Source: Chiua virens (taxonomy: Eukaryota; Basidiomycota; Agaricomycetes; Boletales; Boletaceae). From it: a stretch of DNA of 64,000 nucleotides. A program made the position numbers and the translations under genes. The stretch is taken from assembly GCA_019787685.1 (NCBI GenBank), contig JAHNUO010000012.1, forward strand, positions 1,364,001 through 1,428,000, written 5' to 3'. Each line of letters begins with the position of its first letter. Position 1 is the first letter of the stretch. Of the stretch, positions 41,529 to 51,309 are shown in pieces. The notes under the pieces are model-generated. The model ran no database searches and was not told the DNA's origin. It saw only the letters and a list, made by a program, of their open reading frames with translations.

Positions 41529-41779
41529 TCAGCACGCAGACGACAGCAGCGGGACGCACCACGGAGCGAGTAGAGGAGATCGCGCGCACGTGCACTATCC
41601 CATATCCGCGACCTGCCATATATGGACACCGCTCGAGCGTGCCGCTTCGGAACCTTCGCATTCACCACGGACTCATAGCATACCTCCACATTCCTTCATA
41701 AACTCATCGGAGGTACATTTCACTCATTTTATTTACATCCATTTTCTACTTAGCTACCCAATCTTCGATTGAGGGGGAG

Positions 41780-41906
41780 TGTTGGAGATCACAATCTCGA
41801 TTAGTAATAGGTACAGCCATCGCTTACGTAACCGTAGGTACACCGTTCAGTTGTACCGTAGTTTCTCTATTGAAGTGACTATATACACACATTTAGTGTT
41901 TTTACA
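41780..41906 (+). repeat. 3' long terminal repeat
   Basis: Identical to the 5' LTR, preceded by the polypurine tract and followed by the CCAAC target duplicate. Confidence 0.93.
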
Positions 41907-42768
41907 CCAACATCTCGAGTTGGTATATGGATTGCGGGGTGACGGCAATCATCCTGTTGCAGCTCATGACAGACGCCCTCGTGGTGAGACGTGTACGAGG
42001 ATGTCAGAATCATGCTCACTTTTTTTACATATAAAATAAGATATATCGTTGTCGAATCATATGTAATGGGGATCGGGCCATCGTCATTCCTATTGTGGCT
42101 AGCTAGTCTCGGTAAGCATTGTTTTCGTGTCCTTTATGGTTTCTTCATCCACTATCCAATCAGCTTCGAGTATCATGCTTGACTGGGAGAGCAGTTTACC
42201 AGGGGGCGACATTTTCGCTGGCCTTTCTGCTCAACTCGGCTTCGCATATTACACTGTCTCGATCGTCCTCAACACCATCCTGACATGCATAATCTGTTAT
42301 CGTATAGTGCGGCACGCCAAAAAGGTTCAAGAATGTCTCAGTCACGAATATGCGTCCCCCTATTTCTCTATTATCGCGATCATCGTCGAGTCTGTGTTTC
42401 CATACACGATTTCTGGCATCGCTTTTTTGGTACCGTTGGGGATGGGTAGCTCGACTTCGGTCGCGTTCGTCTCTATATACTTTTTGATGATGGTTCGTGT
42501 GTCCCGTCCCTTCAAGGGCGCTTGCGGCAGCTCAACTGACCATATGCATGCATGCCTCGTATAACAGTGCTTATCTCCGCAAATGCTAATACTGCGCGTA
42601 ATCAAGGGAACGGCATGGCACAATGATACTTTCAGACTACCGGGCTCAACGCTTAACTTCAATCCCGTGAGCGTCGAGGCGACACAGTCGTTGCCAGTGG
42701 TCACTAACGAGAAGAAAAATCATTTGCAAGCATTGTCAAACCTGCATCGTCCGGACGGCAAGGTGTAA

Positions 42769-44120
42769 ATTATAAATGTCGCGCGTGTAAGCTAAACATG
42801 AATTTTCATGTACTAGTAGTTAGTTATAGGGTGATTAGGGTAGACAAGTGTGTTTGCAGCATAAGCCATTCACTGGGGTAGAAAATCACTGCTCACTAGT
42901 ACAGGTTAGTGTCAAATGACGTATCGGCGAATTGTTGCTCTTGATCAGCGCGCAGATCGTGCATGGATGATTGGACGCTATCTCTGTAGCTCTTCGAAGT
43001 GACAAATTTACAGTGAAGCGGGGCTTGAGGGCGGCGACTAAGATTACCGATTATGTACTACGATCAAACTCTGATTTCGACGACGGGTATTACTGCAATA
43101 CTTATGTACTCCTTAGATGAATGTCCTGACTTCTGCAATATTGCTATTCCCGTATCAGGTACGTAAAGCGTTCCTGAACGTCGAATCCATTCTCACATAT
43201 CCAGTGCAACTTGGCTGAACCAACCGGTCAAAACGAGCCCCGTCGACTTGTCAGATCCGACTCGAAGTCTGTTTTCCTTTGGAATCGAATCGGATTCTAG
43301 CGCCTTCCACTAATAGCGCTGTCTCGAATGCCCCGCACTGATGAGTTACGATGCTTACCCCTCTCCCCAGGGTTGATAGCCCCAGGCAATGTACTGATAG
43401 GCATGACGAATTGAACTGAATTGTGAGACCAAGTCGTTAATGTTGTTGATCGGATCAACGTCGCAGGATCGCACCCTCTAGCAACCATCACGACAGTGCC
43501 CAGTTGGATAGTGCGATATTGTGGCCTCGCTTGCAGATGAGTTAATCAGATAAGAAGTCACACCAAGTGAGTCTCAGATCAGGTCGTCCGCCTGCGACTC
43601 ACCCGCAAGTTGCCCAAGGATTTCAAATTGGCATATTACTCTTCTTTTGGAAGACCGATTCAACAAGTCATCCTGCGGGATGTCGTTGCGCGCTACGTAG
43701 TTCAGTCTGGAAAGATTTCAATTATCACTTTTTGACTGAAATAGGGGCTTCCAAGTCGGGAAAATAACCCAAAAAACAAAGTTGCGCCTCACCGTGAGTG
43801 TATCCTTGGCGTGATGAGCGTTTATAGGATTGTCAATGTCCGCTCGCAATCCGCTCGGGTATGCATGCACTTAAGATTCCCAGCCTGGCAGGCACGTTTC
43901 GGGGTTCCCCGTAATTATCTTTTTGTGTGCATTTTATATTTCTACGCTATCCCTATCCAGAGCTCATTTAAAAATGGTCCACCCAGCATCTCGGGGTAGG
44001 TATGAAAGGCGAATACCTGCCATCTTCGGTTTGTTCGTGACGAGTCTTATAGCTCTATACTTTTTGTCTGAATTTTCCATGGAATCCTCGTTTTTTACTC
44101 TTCAAAGTCAAGTCCCGTAA
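42769..44120. other. Spacer between array members D and E
   Basis: No supported gene. 43365-43800 shares words with 32200-32520 upstream of member A, showing that flanks were duplicated with the genes. Confidence 0.45.
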
Positions 44121-44210
44121 GGTATGTCGTCATACTCACCAATTTACCTCATTATCCGGTTCGGATCCTTCCCCAGCGGGGATCTCAGGAAGCTTCGTGT
44201 GATATAAAAC
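44121..44210 (+). promoter_or_regulatory. Array member E promoter: conserved block and TATA box
   Basis: GGTATGTCGTCATACTCACC at 44121-44140 is the same block as upstream of A, B and D. GATATAAAA at about 44202-44210 lies about 60 bp before the ATG at 44267. Confidence 0.6.
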
Positions 44211-44266
44211 TAATGGGGTGAATTCTCTCGATTTTTCACGAATCTAGTTTCCCCCCTTGGACGACC

Positions 44267-45476
44267 ATGTCTTCTAACTCAACCGGCCAGGATTCCATAT
44301 CAAACAGTGATGTATTCCAGAATTCGGTTTACATCGGGATCAATTTGGAGAACATCCTGTATGGTGAGCTTCCCGATGCCTTTGCGAAACAACGGATGCC
44401 TATGTCTCGTGCAGGCATCGAGCTACTGCTCTATTTTAAGACCATGCAAATCTTATTATCTGCCCGAAGAGCCCACAAGAAATCCAACACATTTTACGCG
44501 GTGTTTAGCACTATGATGTTGTTCTTGGTGACGGTCTGGGTAGCCACGCAGGCTTTCTTCGGCGAAAAGATGTGGATATTAGACTCCAACTTCCCAGGGG
44601 GCCCTGATGTATACTGGAAGGCTAACATCTCGGTTTGGTATATGGACTGGGGGACGACAGCGGTTGTTCTGCTGCAACTCATGACAGATGCCCTTATGGT
44701 AAGACATAGACGAGGACTCAGATTGTACACTTATTTGATTGACATCGATTCCAGATCCATCGTTGTCGGGTTGTGTGGAATAGCCATCAAATCATCATCG
44801 TCCCTGTCATACTGTGGTTGGCTAGCCTCGGTAAGTATCATCCTCGTACTTGCTTGGATTCTCATTCCGTGACCACTCCGACTCAGTCTTAGGAATCCTG
44901 GTTGACTGGACCACCAGTTCACCAGGGGGCGACTTTTTCAGCGGTATCGCTTCCCAGATCGGCCTCGCATACTACACTGTCTCGGTCGTGTTGAACACCA
45001 TCTTGACGTGCTTGATCTGCTATCGCATGATGCGGTACGCCAAGTCGGTCCAAGAACATCTTGGTCGCGAATACGCGTCGCTATATTTCTCAATCGTCAC
45101 GCTCATCGTTGAGTCTGTGCTTCCATACACACTCTCTGGCATCGCGTTCTTGGTGACGATGGGGATGGGCAGTCCGACGTCAGTCGCATTTGTTTGTGTC
45201 TATATCTTGATGATGGTGCGTGGGGTCTTTCCTTTGCCTCCCGAGGGCCCTGACGAAACGGAATGCACGACCCCCTCGTAGTGCATATCTCCACAGATGC
45301 TGATCCTCCGGGTGATCGTGGGAAGGGCATGGGACGAAACCACGCTTAACCAACCGGGGTCAACGCTCAAGTTCACTCCCCCAGGCATGGGGCCGCCACA
45401 ACCAATCGACAACATCGGGCAGAGAATCCAGCTGCAGACGATGTCGGACGCGTATATCCCGGACAGCAAGGTGTAG
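44267..45476 (+). CDS. Seven-helix membrane protein, array member E
   Basis: The last paralogue. MSSNSTGQDSISNSDVFQ is followed by NSVYIGINLENILYG, a 51-nt intron that would also read through in frame, IELLLYFKTMQILLSARRAH, LVTVWVATQAFFGEKMWILD, YWKANISVWYMDWGTTAVVL, TDALM-IHRCRVVWNSHQ, LVDWTTSSPGGDFFSGIAS, IGLAYYTVSVVLNTILTCLI, ESVLPYTLSGIAFLVTMGMG, a donor after YILMM and the terminal exon MLILRVIVGRAWDE ending SDAYIPDSKV at 45476. All splice sites and helices look intact. It is the member most like C and A. Confidence 0.8.
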
Positions 45477-47778
45477 CTTTCACGCGTGTAAGCTATATGC
45501 GACGGAGTGATATATGTAGAAACTCGACTGATTCCCAACAATTTGCTTTCTCGCTCGAAAAACAACCATCTCATACCTTCTTTCGAACGAAACACGGGGG
45601 TCAGATCGCGAGACAGTTCGTTGTATTCTCGATATCCACGAAATGTAACACTAGAGAATGTAGATTATAGGTAAGAATCATCAAAGACGGTTAATATCAC
45701 CACTAGGTGATTCCGCATGATGTTCGGTGCGTAGCGGATCGAATGTGTGAACCGGGCAGTAAGCGCAACCCACCGGCATCAGGTGAATTTCTTGTGGAGC
45801 GCGTACGGAGCCTTGGCGATCGGTGACGGCGGCAAGCGTGGCAGCCGATACAAAGGTATTTCTCAAGAGTCCCGTGGCGTGAGGTGTCACTACCATGCAA
45901 GTGACATTGATGATTCACCGTCGGGCTCGACCCCGGCCATTGTCACTTTCCCGGTGGTCCCTCGGGCCACTGGCACAGCTCCCCCCTGATCCGGATCCGG
46001 TACCACGTCTGCCACGGCACTCTGAACTAGGGGGGCTTTACCAACCGTGACAGGCATGCGAACACCATCTTGGGGAGATCGATCGGTTTCAGGCTCTCGT
46101 CTGCTGGGTAAGATACGTGCTTGAGCAAGGCGCGAATATGGAAATATATATTGTTCAAAGTACATGGTCCCGACCGCAACCGAGATATGAAAACATCGTA
46201 GACTGATCCGTAAACACCGTTCGAAGTGCGAGGATCCTGGAGAGACGATGTTGTAAGTGATCATGATACGGTGGGAAACATTCCGTGGTTTTCACACTGA
46301 AACGGTTCCGACTTGTCATCTATCAATATGATGAGCTATCTTATCGTAGAATTTTGTGTCACCGTGGCGTGTAGCCTATTTGGTGGTCAAAGCACAATTG
46401 TGGCATTTTACGCGATGTCCGGCCTCTTCTTGCAGATAAGTCGGCGGAATCCTATCCCAAAGGGGAGAAATCGCAGATCTGGGGGTCCTCCCTCAAGATG
46501 CACCCCAGATTCCACCTCGGTCGCTTTTCTTCCCGAGCGCAATGTGGCGAGAATCAGAGGAAACCCCACGGCATATCTCGGTTCTTTGAGCGTCACGAAG
46601 ATCACTTGTGGCGCCAAGCTGTGTTGAACTTCCATGGACACATACCATGCCAGTCGGTCACCGGGAGTGCTCCCGAGATTCTTATCGAGACGCCCAGATA
46701 CTCGCCTGTTCAGGGCCCTTGAAGTCATACACCCAGTTATGTAAGTGTTAGCTTAGGGCCTGTGTGATAGTCTTGGAGCGAGGAAACACAGTTATACCCA
46801 TACTTGGTCCCCCACAGCTCCACTACCGTTACTGAAGAGGAAGTGGCCCTGTAGGCTTACTCCATTCGATTTCTCACCGTTGGATAGGCTCCTCCAAGCT
46901 GACAGACGAGTGCTCCTATCAGTCCGATCCTGAGATCAAACACAGAAACAGTCAGGGATGCGTACATTTTTCTCCGCGTTACTCAAAGGCTCTGGCTCGC
47001 CACCAAGAAAAGGTTGATCAGCCAGTTCCCATTCCACTGACGTTGAATGGTCCTTTGTGAGAGCGTACCTGGATGTCACCCTGAATTTGCCCATGTTCTG
47101 GAAAAGCTTTGTGGGATTCAGCTGATGCGAAACTCTCCTCCTACTAATAGTAGTAGTAGTACTTCGCTCCGAGAAGGAACGGACTGAACAGTGATTAATG
47201 AGCATAACGCAACATGGTCATATGTATATGGTGATCTTCCAATTGTCTGCCTCGCCCGAATCCGTTCTTGAAAGTCGTGCCTCACCGGTGGGCTGACGGA
47301 ATAAGAGCCCTCACATTGATAACTTTGAACCCTAGAGCTAGGGAATCACGAGCTTTGTGTAAAAATGCCGAAGGGTCAACAAGGCGCACTTCTAGTACCA
47401 TGGGGCTCTGCATAGGTGGGTGTGCGTCAAGTGATTGCCAGACATCGGGAACCATCGGAATTCCCTAATTGGTGATCGGCATACTCCGAAGTTGAATTCC
47501 CGAACAACCTAGCGCACCGACCCCTCCAACGGCCCACAGAATCAGCAAGTCCCGGCAAATCCGTCAAGGTAAGCTCGCATTTCTACCTGTCAGCAGAGCG
47601 ACACCGTGCAAAAGACATACCCGTTCCTTGTCCGGAGCTCCCAGGTCGAAAATCTGGCTGTCGATGGCTGGATGGCAAGAAGGGGTATTGGATGGAGGTC
47701 TTGCTTTGATTTCGTCACTTGATTCGTCTTGGATCGTTTTGCTGACTGTTTCACCACCGCTCTTCGTCATTGTTACAG
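45477..47778. other. Stretch with unrecognised frames
   Basis: Minus-strand frames at 45681-45896, 45890-46264 and 46408-46728 look moderately protein-like (for example PVTVGKAPLVQSAVADVVPD) and could be exons of one lineage-specific or decayed gene, but I see no domain and no convincing splice chain. A (AGT)5 microsatellite lies at about 47145-47161. The right end holds the RPL24 promoter. Confidence 0.35.
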
Positions 47779-48416
47779 ATGGTACGTGTGTCTGGTGTTC
47801 ATACAGTGAGATCTCTGCCGACCTGTTGCCCTGCGAGTACAGAAGCTCGAAATCGACTCTTTCTCGGGTTACCGTATCTACCCTTCAAAGGGTAAACTCT
47901 TTGTTCGCGGGGACTCCAAAGTGTGTTTTTACATTTTTCGTATCATCCCGCCGAAATCGAAACGACACGACGTAGATCTTCCGCTTCGCTAGTTCCAAGA
48001 ATGCCTCTCTCTTCCTTCAACGCAAAAATCCTCGTAAGATTGCCTGGACACAGGTATACCGTCGCATGCACAAAAAGGGTATCACCGAGGAAGTTGCCAA
48101 GAAGCGTTCACGTCGAACTGTCAAGCACCAACGTGGGATCGTCGGTGCTGATCTTGCTACCATCGCTGCCAGGCGGAATCAAACTGCCGCTGTCCGTACA
48201 CAAGCACGGCTAGCTGCTATCCAGAAGGCCAAGACCGAAAAGAAGGAAAAGGAGTCAAAGAAGGCTAAGGTTTGCCGTTGTTCCTCACCGGCCCTCCGCA
48301 TTGCTGATCATTGGGCTATTTCTGCTCCCTTGTATCAGCCTGCTACCCGCGCACCTGTTAGCACCGCACCAAAAGTCTCGAAGCAACAGATGAAGGGTGG
48401 CAAGGGTGGCCGATAA
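47779..48416 (+). CDS. RPL24: 60S ribosomal protein L24 (eL24)
   Basis: A large-subunit ribosomal protein. The start codon at 47779-47781 is an exon by itself followed directly by a GTACGT donor. Exon 2 gives KLEIDSFSGYRIYPSKGKLF with VRGDSK; exon 3 gives IFRFASSKNASLFLQRKNPR with KIAWTQVYRRMHKKG, RSRRTVKHQRGIVGADL and a basic helix IQKAKTEKKEKESKKAK; the last exon gives PATRAPVSTAPK ending GGKGGR. The size of about 155 residues is normal. The zinc-ribbon cysteines found in archaeal relatives are absent here, as is usual for fungal eL24. Confidence 0.95.
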
Positions 48417-48698
48417 GCAGCTTCTCCTGATTTGATAACCTACCCATGTATCGCACGTTCCTCGCACGATATGAATCTCGATACACACATACTTGCTACT
48501 ACCCTCGGCCACGTCTCCCTCTTCAGGCTCGGGGATCAAGATGTCTTTCGATGTTTCTACAGACGGGTAATTATACAAAATTGTAAGCCAATGTCCAAGA
48601 GATGACTATGTATCGTTTCCAACGGAAAATAAGATAGGAGCGGGTGTGGATTGTGCAAAGTCCGTGTAGGTTGGGTGTGGGTAACGAATATGAATGAA

Positions 48699-49433
48699 TC
48701 ACAGCCTGGGTGCGTGCGGGCGTTCGGGCGCATACTTGGCCTGAGAAGTGATCATGTCAGTTTCACCGTCAACCCTTAGCAACCACTGCCGATGCTCACC
48801 ATCTCGTTTTCCTTCTTCGTGTAGCCGCACTTTTCATAGAAGGCTATGCGTGATACGCCCACCATCAGCACCGCCTTCACGCCGCAACTCCAATGCCAAA
48901 TACCACTCACGTATATTGGCGTCGCTGCAGTTCAAAATGGTCTTGTAACAGCCGCTGCTCTCGCTGATATGCGTGAGCGCCTGGATGATACGTTGACCGA
49001 GCTTCTTTCCTTGCTGACTCTTGTCGACAGCAATGTCCTCAATATGACCGACGCTCCCGAAACCGCGTAAAAACTTGCGTTCGATGAAGACACAGCCTAC
49101 GCCGACGATGCGGTCGCTGGCATTGTCGACGATGGCAAGGGTATAGTATGTCCGCGGGGCGGCGCGCATGGCGTCGAATTGGCTGACCCAGGCGGCTTCA
49201 CCAAGGTCGTTGACGACAGAAAGGACGGAGAGGACATCAAGGTGACCGCGTTTGTAGTCTGTCGATGCGAGTGGGCGCATCTAGAGCGGGGCGGTCAGAT
49301 GTGATGTTAGCGAACCCCTTCCACGTACGGTTAGTCCTTGAGGCAACTGACTCGTCACCTCGGTCGGAATCAATTCTTGTGCGAACATAAGGTCGAGGGC
49401 GGGCTGGGAGGACATGGCGGACTGAACGGACAT
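48699..49433 (-). CDS. GNA1: Glucosamine 6-phosphate N-acetyltransferase
   Basis: A GNAT-fold enzyme that acetylates glucosamine 6-phosphate in the UDP-GlcNAc pathway, which feeds chitin and glycoprotein synthesis. Start MSVQSAMSSQPALDL at 49433, then LMFAQELIPTEVTSQLPQGL, an intron, MRPLASTDYKRGHLDVLSVL, TYYTLAIVDNASDRIVGVG, the substrate/CoA region SVGHIEDIAVDKSQQGKKLG, ALTHISESSGCYKTILNCSD, FYEKCGYTKKENEM and a last exon AKYAPERPHAPRL ending at 48699. The Q-x-x-G-x-G/L acetyl-CoA loop is present as QQGKKLG. The size of about 170 residues fits. Introns are short and splice cleanly. Confidence 0.95.
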
Positions 49434-49509
49434 GGTTGTAGTTCTGAGAGTAGTTAGCTGGGTCAGGACGCGTTTTATTCTTCGACACAACACAGCCACT
49501 ATGTACCAG

Positions 49510-50910
49510 CTACGCGACCTTCTTGAACTTGTTCATAATATCTTCCCCGAGGGGTTTCCCACTGTCTTCTTTGCGTTTCCAAAGGGTGAGTGTCCTTCCT
49601 TGACGCACCAAGCTCAGTGGGACACCTTCTCCCTGCTCGCGCACCGCCTTCAAGATCGCTTTCAACAAATTCTTCAACTTCCCAAGTGACTGTTCCATCA
49701 TCTCCGCGCAAGGCTTCATCTCCTTTCCCGTGAGCGAAATCTTCTCTGCAGGCTGAAAGACGCCGGCGGTGTGCTTGGCCATGTACAACCATGGCGTCTG
49801 CGACAGGTACAGCTGCGGATAAATATCTCTCCAGTTTGGCTCTCGGTAGCTCGACCTCGTTTTCACCTCTATCAGATCCGATTGAGGGACAAGCGAACGA
49901 GGCGAGGCACGCTTATCGATGAGACCAGCATGGGACGCCCCGGTCAACCTGATTGCTTCAGGCTTTATAGTGTTGTCTGCTCCGGTCCCAATGCTCAGCG
50001 ACGAAAACGAAGCGAGGAGATCATCGTCAACCCTCTTCGAGCCTATGCACGCGTCCACCGTGAATCCGAGCAAGATGTTCAAACTCCCGAATTTCTGCGA
50101 ACGCGCCTATCGACACCTCGGGAAATACAAAGTAACCGTCATGACTCACATAGGTGATAACACGCTTATGATCAAGCATCTTCTCACAGCTCTGTGGTTC
50201 TTTGGTCGCTGCCCTCAGATACTCGTGACCATAACCCATATTCTGTCCCACCACTGACGCCTTTTCCTCTCGCCGCGTAAACAAGCACGTTTTCCCCACC
50301 AAATCGATATCGATCCGAAAGTCGTCCGTACGTGGCACGTTGTCGACGTGGCGGAGCAACTTTCGCAGTCCATTTCGATCAGTGACAAGATCAAGATCCT
50401 TGTATGGAAAGTCATCGTTCAACGCGTCAATCGAAGCAAAGAGGGGCCACATTGGGGAGAGATTGCCCATCTTTGAAGCATCGTGATGGATGTGCTGGAC
50501 ACCCTTATCGAGCGGGACTTGTGTCACCGGGGGACGTTCGTCCGCCCAGATCAAAGAGGAGCCTTATGGATCGGGATGAGATGTGGCCATGTGGCCATGA
50601 TGCAGAAGGGCACGTTGGCGGACTCACCTGGGACGACAATAGTGGGGACCGGCGCATCGATCCAAGAATAGGAAGCGACGGGTTTAACGTGACGGAGCCG
50701 GATGAGCTCTGAGGCGTACGTCGTAGCATCCGAAAACGTTGTCACCTTGTCCTTGAGGTCCTTTAAAACAAACGAAGCACTAGTACTAGTACTGGTGGTA
50801 CTAGCGGATGTGTTGATCTTGCGAGCACGGTGGTCTGCTAGGTTTCCCCTGTCCGCTGGCTTTCCTCTACGTGGACGCGATGCCGAGTCATTCCGTGTGT
50901 AGGCTGCCAT
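49510..50910 (-). CDS. Conserved fungal protein, paralogue 1
   Basis: A conserved ascomycete/basidiomycete family that databases often label geranylgeranyl pyrophosphate synthetase, but no DDxxD prenyltransferase motif is visible, so I do not adopt that name. Segments: MAAYTRNDSASRPRRGKP, a Ser/Thr run, FVLKDLKDKVTTFSD, PVASYSWIDAPVPTIVVPG, an intron, IWADERPPVTQVPLDKG, DLDLVTDRNGLRKLLRHVD, FRIDIDLVGKTCLFTRREEK, GYGHEYLRAATKEP, HKRVITY, then a C-terminal half with LIEVKTRSSYREPNWRDIYP, QLYLSQTPWLYMAKHTAGVF and EQGEGVPLSLVRQG. The EVKTR element with downstream QLYLSQTP is reminiscent of RAI1-type nucleases, which is inference only. Stop at 49510. Confidence 0.72.
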
Positions 50911-51309
50911 TGCGAACGGACTGTCGTTCGTGCCACGGCCGCTCCCATCGCACAACAGGAATCCCGTTTAAGGGTAGCGCGGATCATGGCAGGTCCAAAG
51001 CAGAAGTACCGGGTCACACGCCGAAACTGGTCATGGCCGGTGACCAGAATGACGGAAACGCAACGAAACAACGCTTGGTAGGTCCGAAGCAAATTCTGTG
51101 GGAATGTCGCGCGTTCACGCGTTCACAGCTCAATCGGCCCTTGGACACGGACGACGGTCTCGACCAGCGCGGCTGCAACTCGTCTCATCCTCGATAGCTC
51201 GACAGGACAATGTTGCTCTGCTCATTTCCGCAAGTCATGGCACTTCTTTCTCATAGGAGACATGATATGATACATTAATCGGCCTACATACTCATGCATA
51301 TCAGGAACT
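50911..51309. other. Intergenic, duplicated upstream sequence
   Basis: The stretch 50980-51020 (ATGG-AGGTCCAAAGCAGAAG) matches 55230-55270 upstream of paralogue 2, so the duplication included the promoter. Confidence 0.5.

Larger units (their letters stand above)
40167..41906 (+). mobile_element. Non-autonomous Copia-type LTR retroelement
   Basis: Two 127-bp direct repeats, identical along their full length, bound the element (40167-40293 and 41780-41906). They begin TGTTGG and end TTTACA, with the retroviral TG...CA ends. A 5-bp target duplication CCAAC flanks it (40162-40166 and 41907-41911). Directly after the 5' LTR, GGTTATGAGCCC (40294-40305) is the exact complement of the anticodon-arm sequence GGGCTCATAACC of eukaryotic initiator tRNA-Met, the half-tRNA primer site used by Copia-type elements. 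A polypurine tract GAGGGGGAG (41771-41779) abuts the 3' LTR. The interior has one Gag-like ORF and no reverse transcriptase, integrase or RNase H, so replication must rely on another element (inference). The identical LTRs imply a recent insertion. Confidence 0.93.
39799..42768 (+). pseudogene. Seven-helix membrane protein, array member D, split by an LTR element
   Basis: Coding starts MIMTAYGSLSENASNGEL and continues DSFYIGINLENILYG, a 56-nt intron, IELFLYFKTMWILWTRR, LVTIWVATQALFGEKMWILD and GGPDEYWNTN. There a 1,740-bp element is inserted (40167-41906). Removing it and one 5-bp duplicate restores NTNISSWYMDCGVTAIILLQ in frame. Beyond it lie TDALV-IYRCRIIC, LDWESSLPGGDIFAGLSA, LGFAYYTVSIVLNTILTCII, ESVFPYTISGIAFLVPLGMG and the terminal exon MLILRVIKGTAWHN ending LHRPDGKV at 42768. 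Independently, the helix after CNGDRAIVIPI has lost 5 nt relative to C (GTCATTCCTATT then GTGGCT, where C has CTTTT in between), which brings a TAG into frame near 42110. The gene is thus inactivated twice. Confidence 0.85.

Noticed and set aside
45681..46728. Chain of minus-strand frames as a possible gene
   Set aside because: No domain and no consistent splice chain; kept only as an unassigned stretch.
47145..47161. AGT trinucleotide run
   Set aside because: An ordinary short microsatellite.
47564..47770. Minus-strand frame starting next to the RPL24 start codon
   Set aside because: It would start 9 bp from the RPL24 ATG on the opposite strand, leaving no room for promoters; likely chance.
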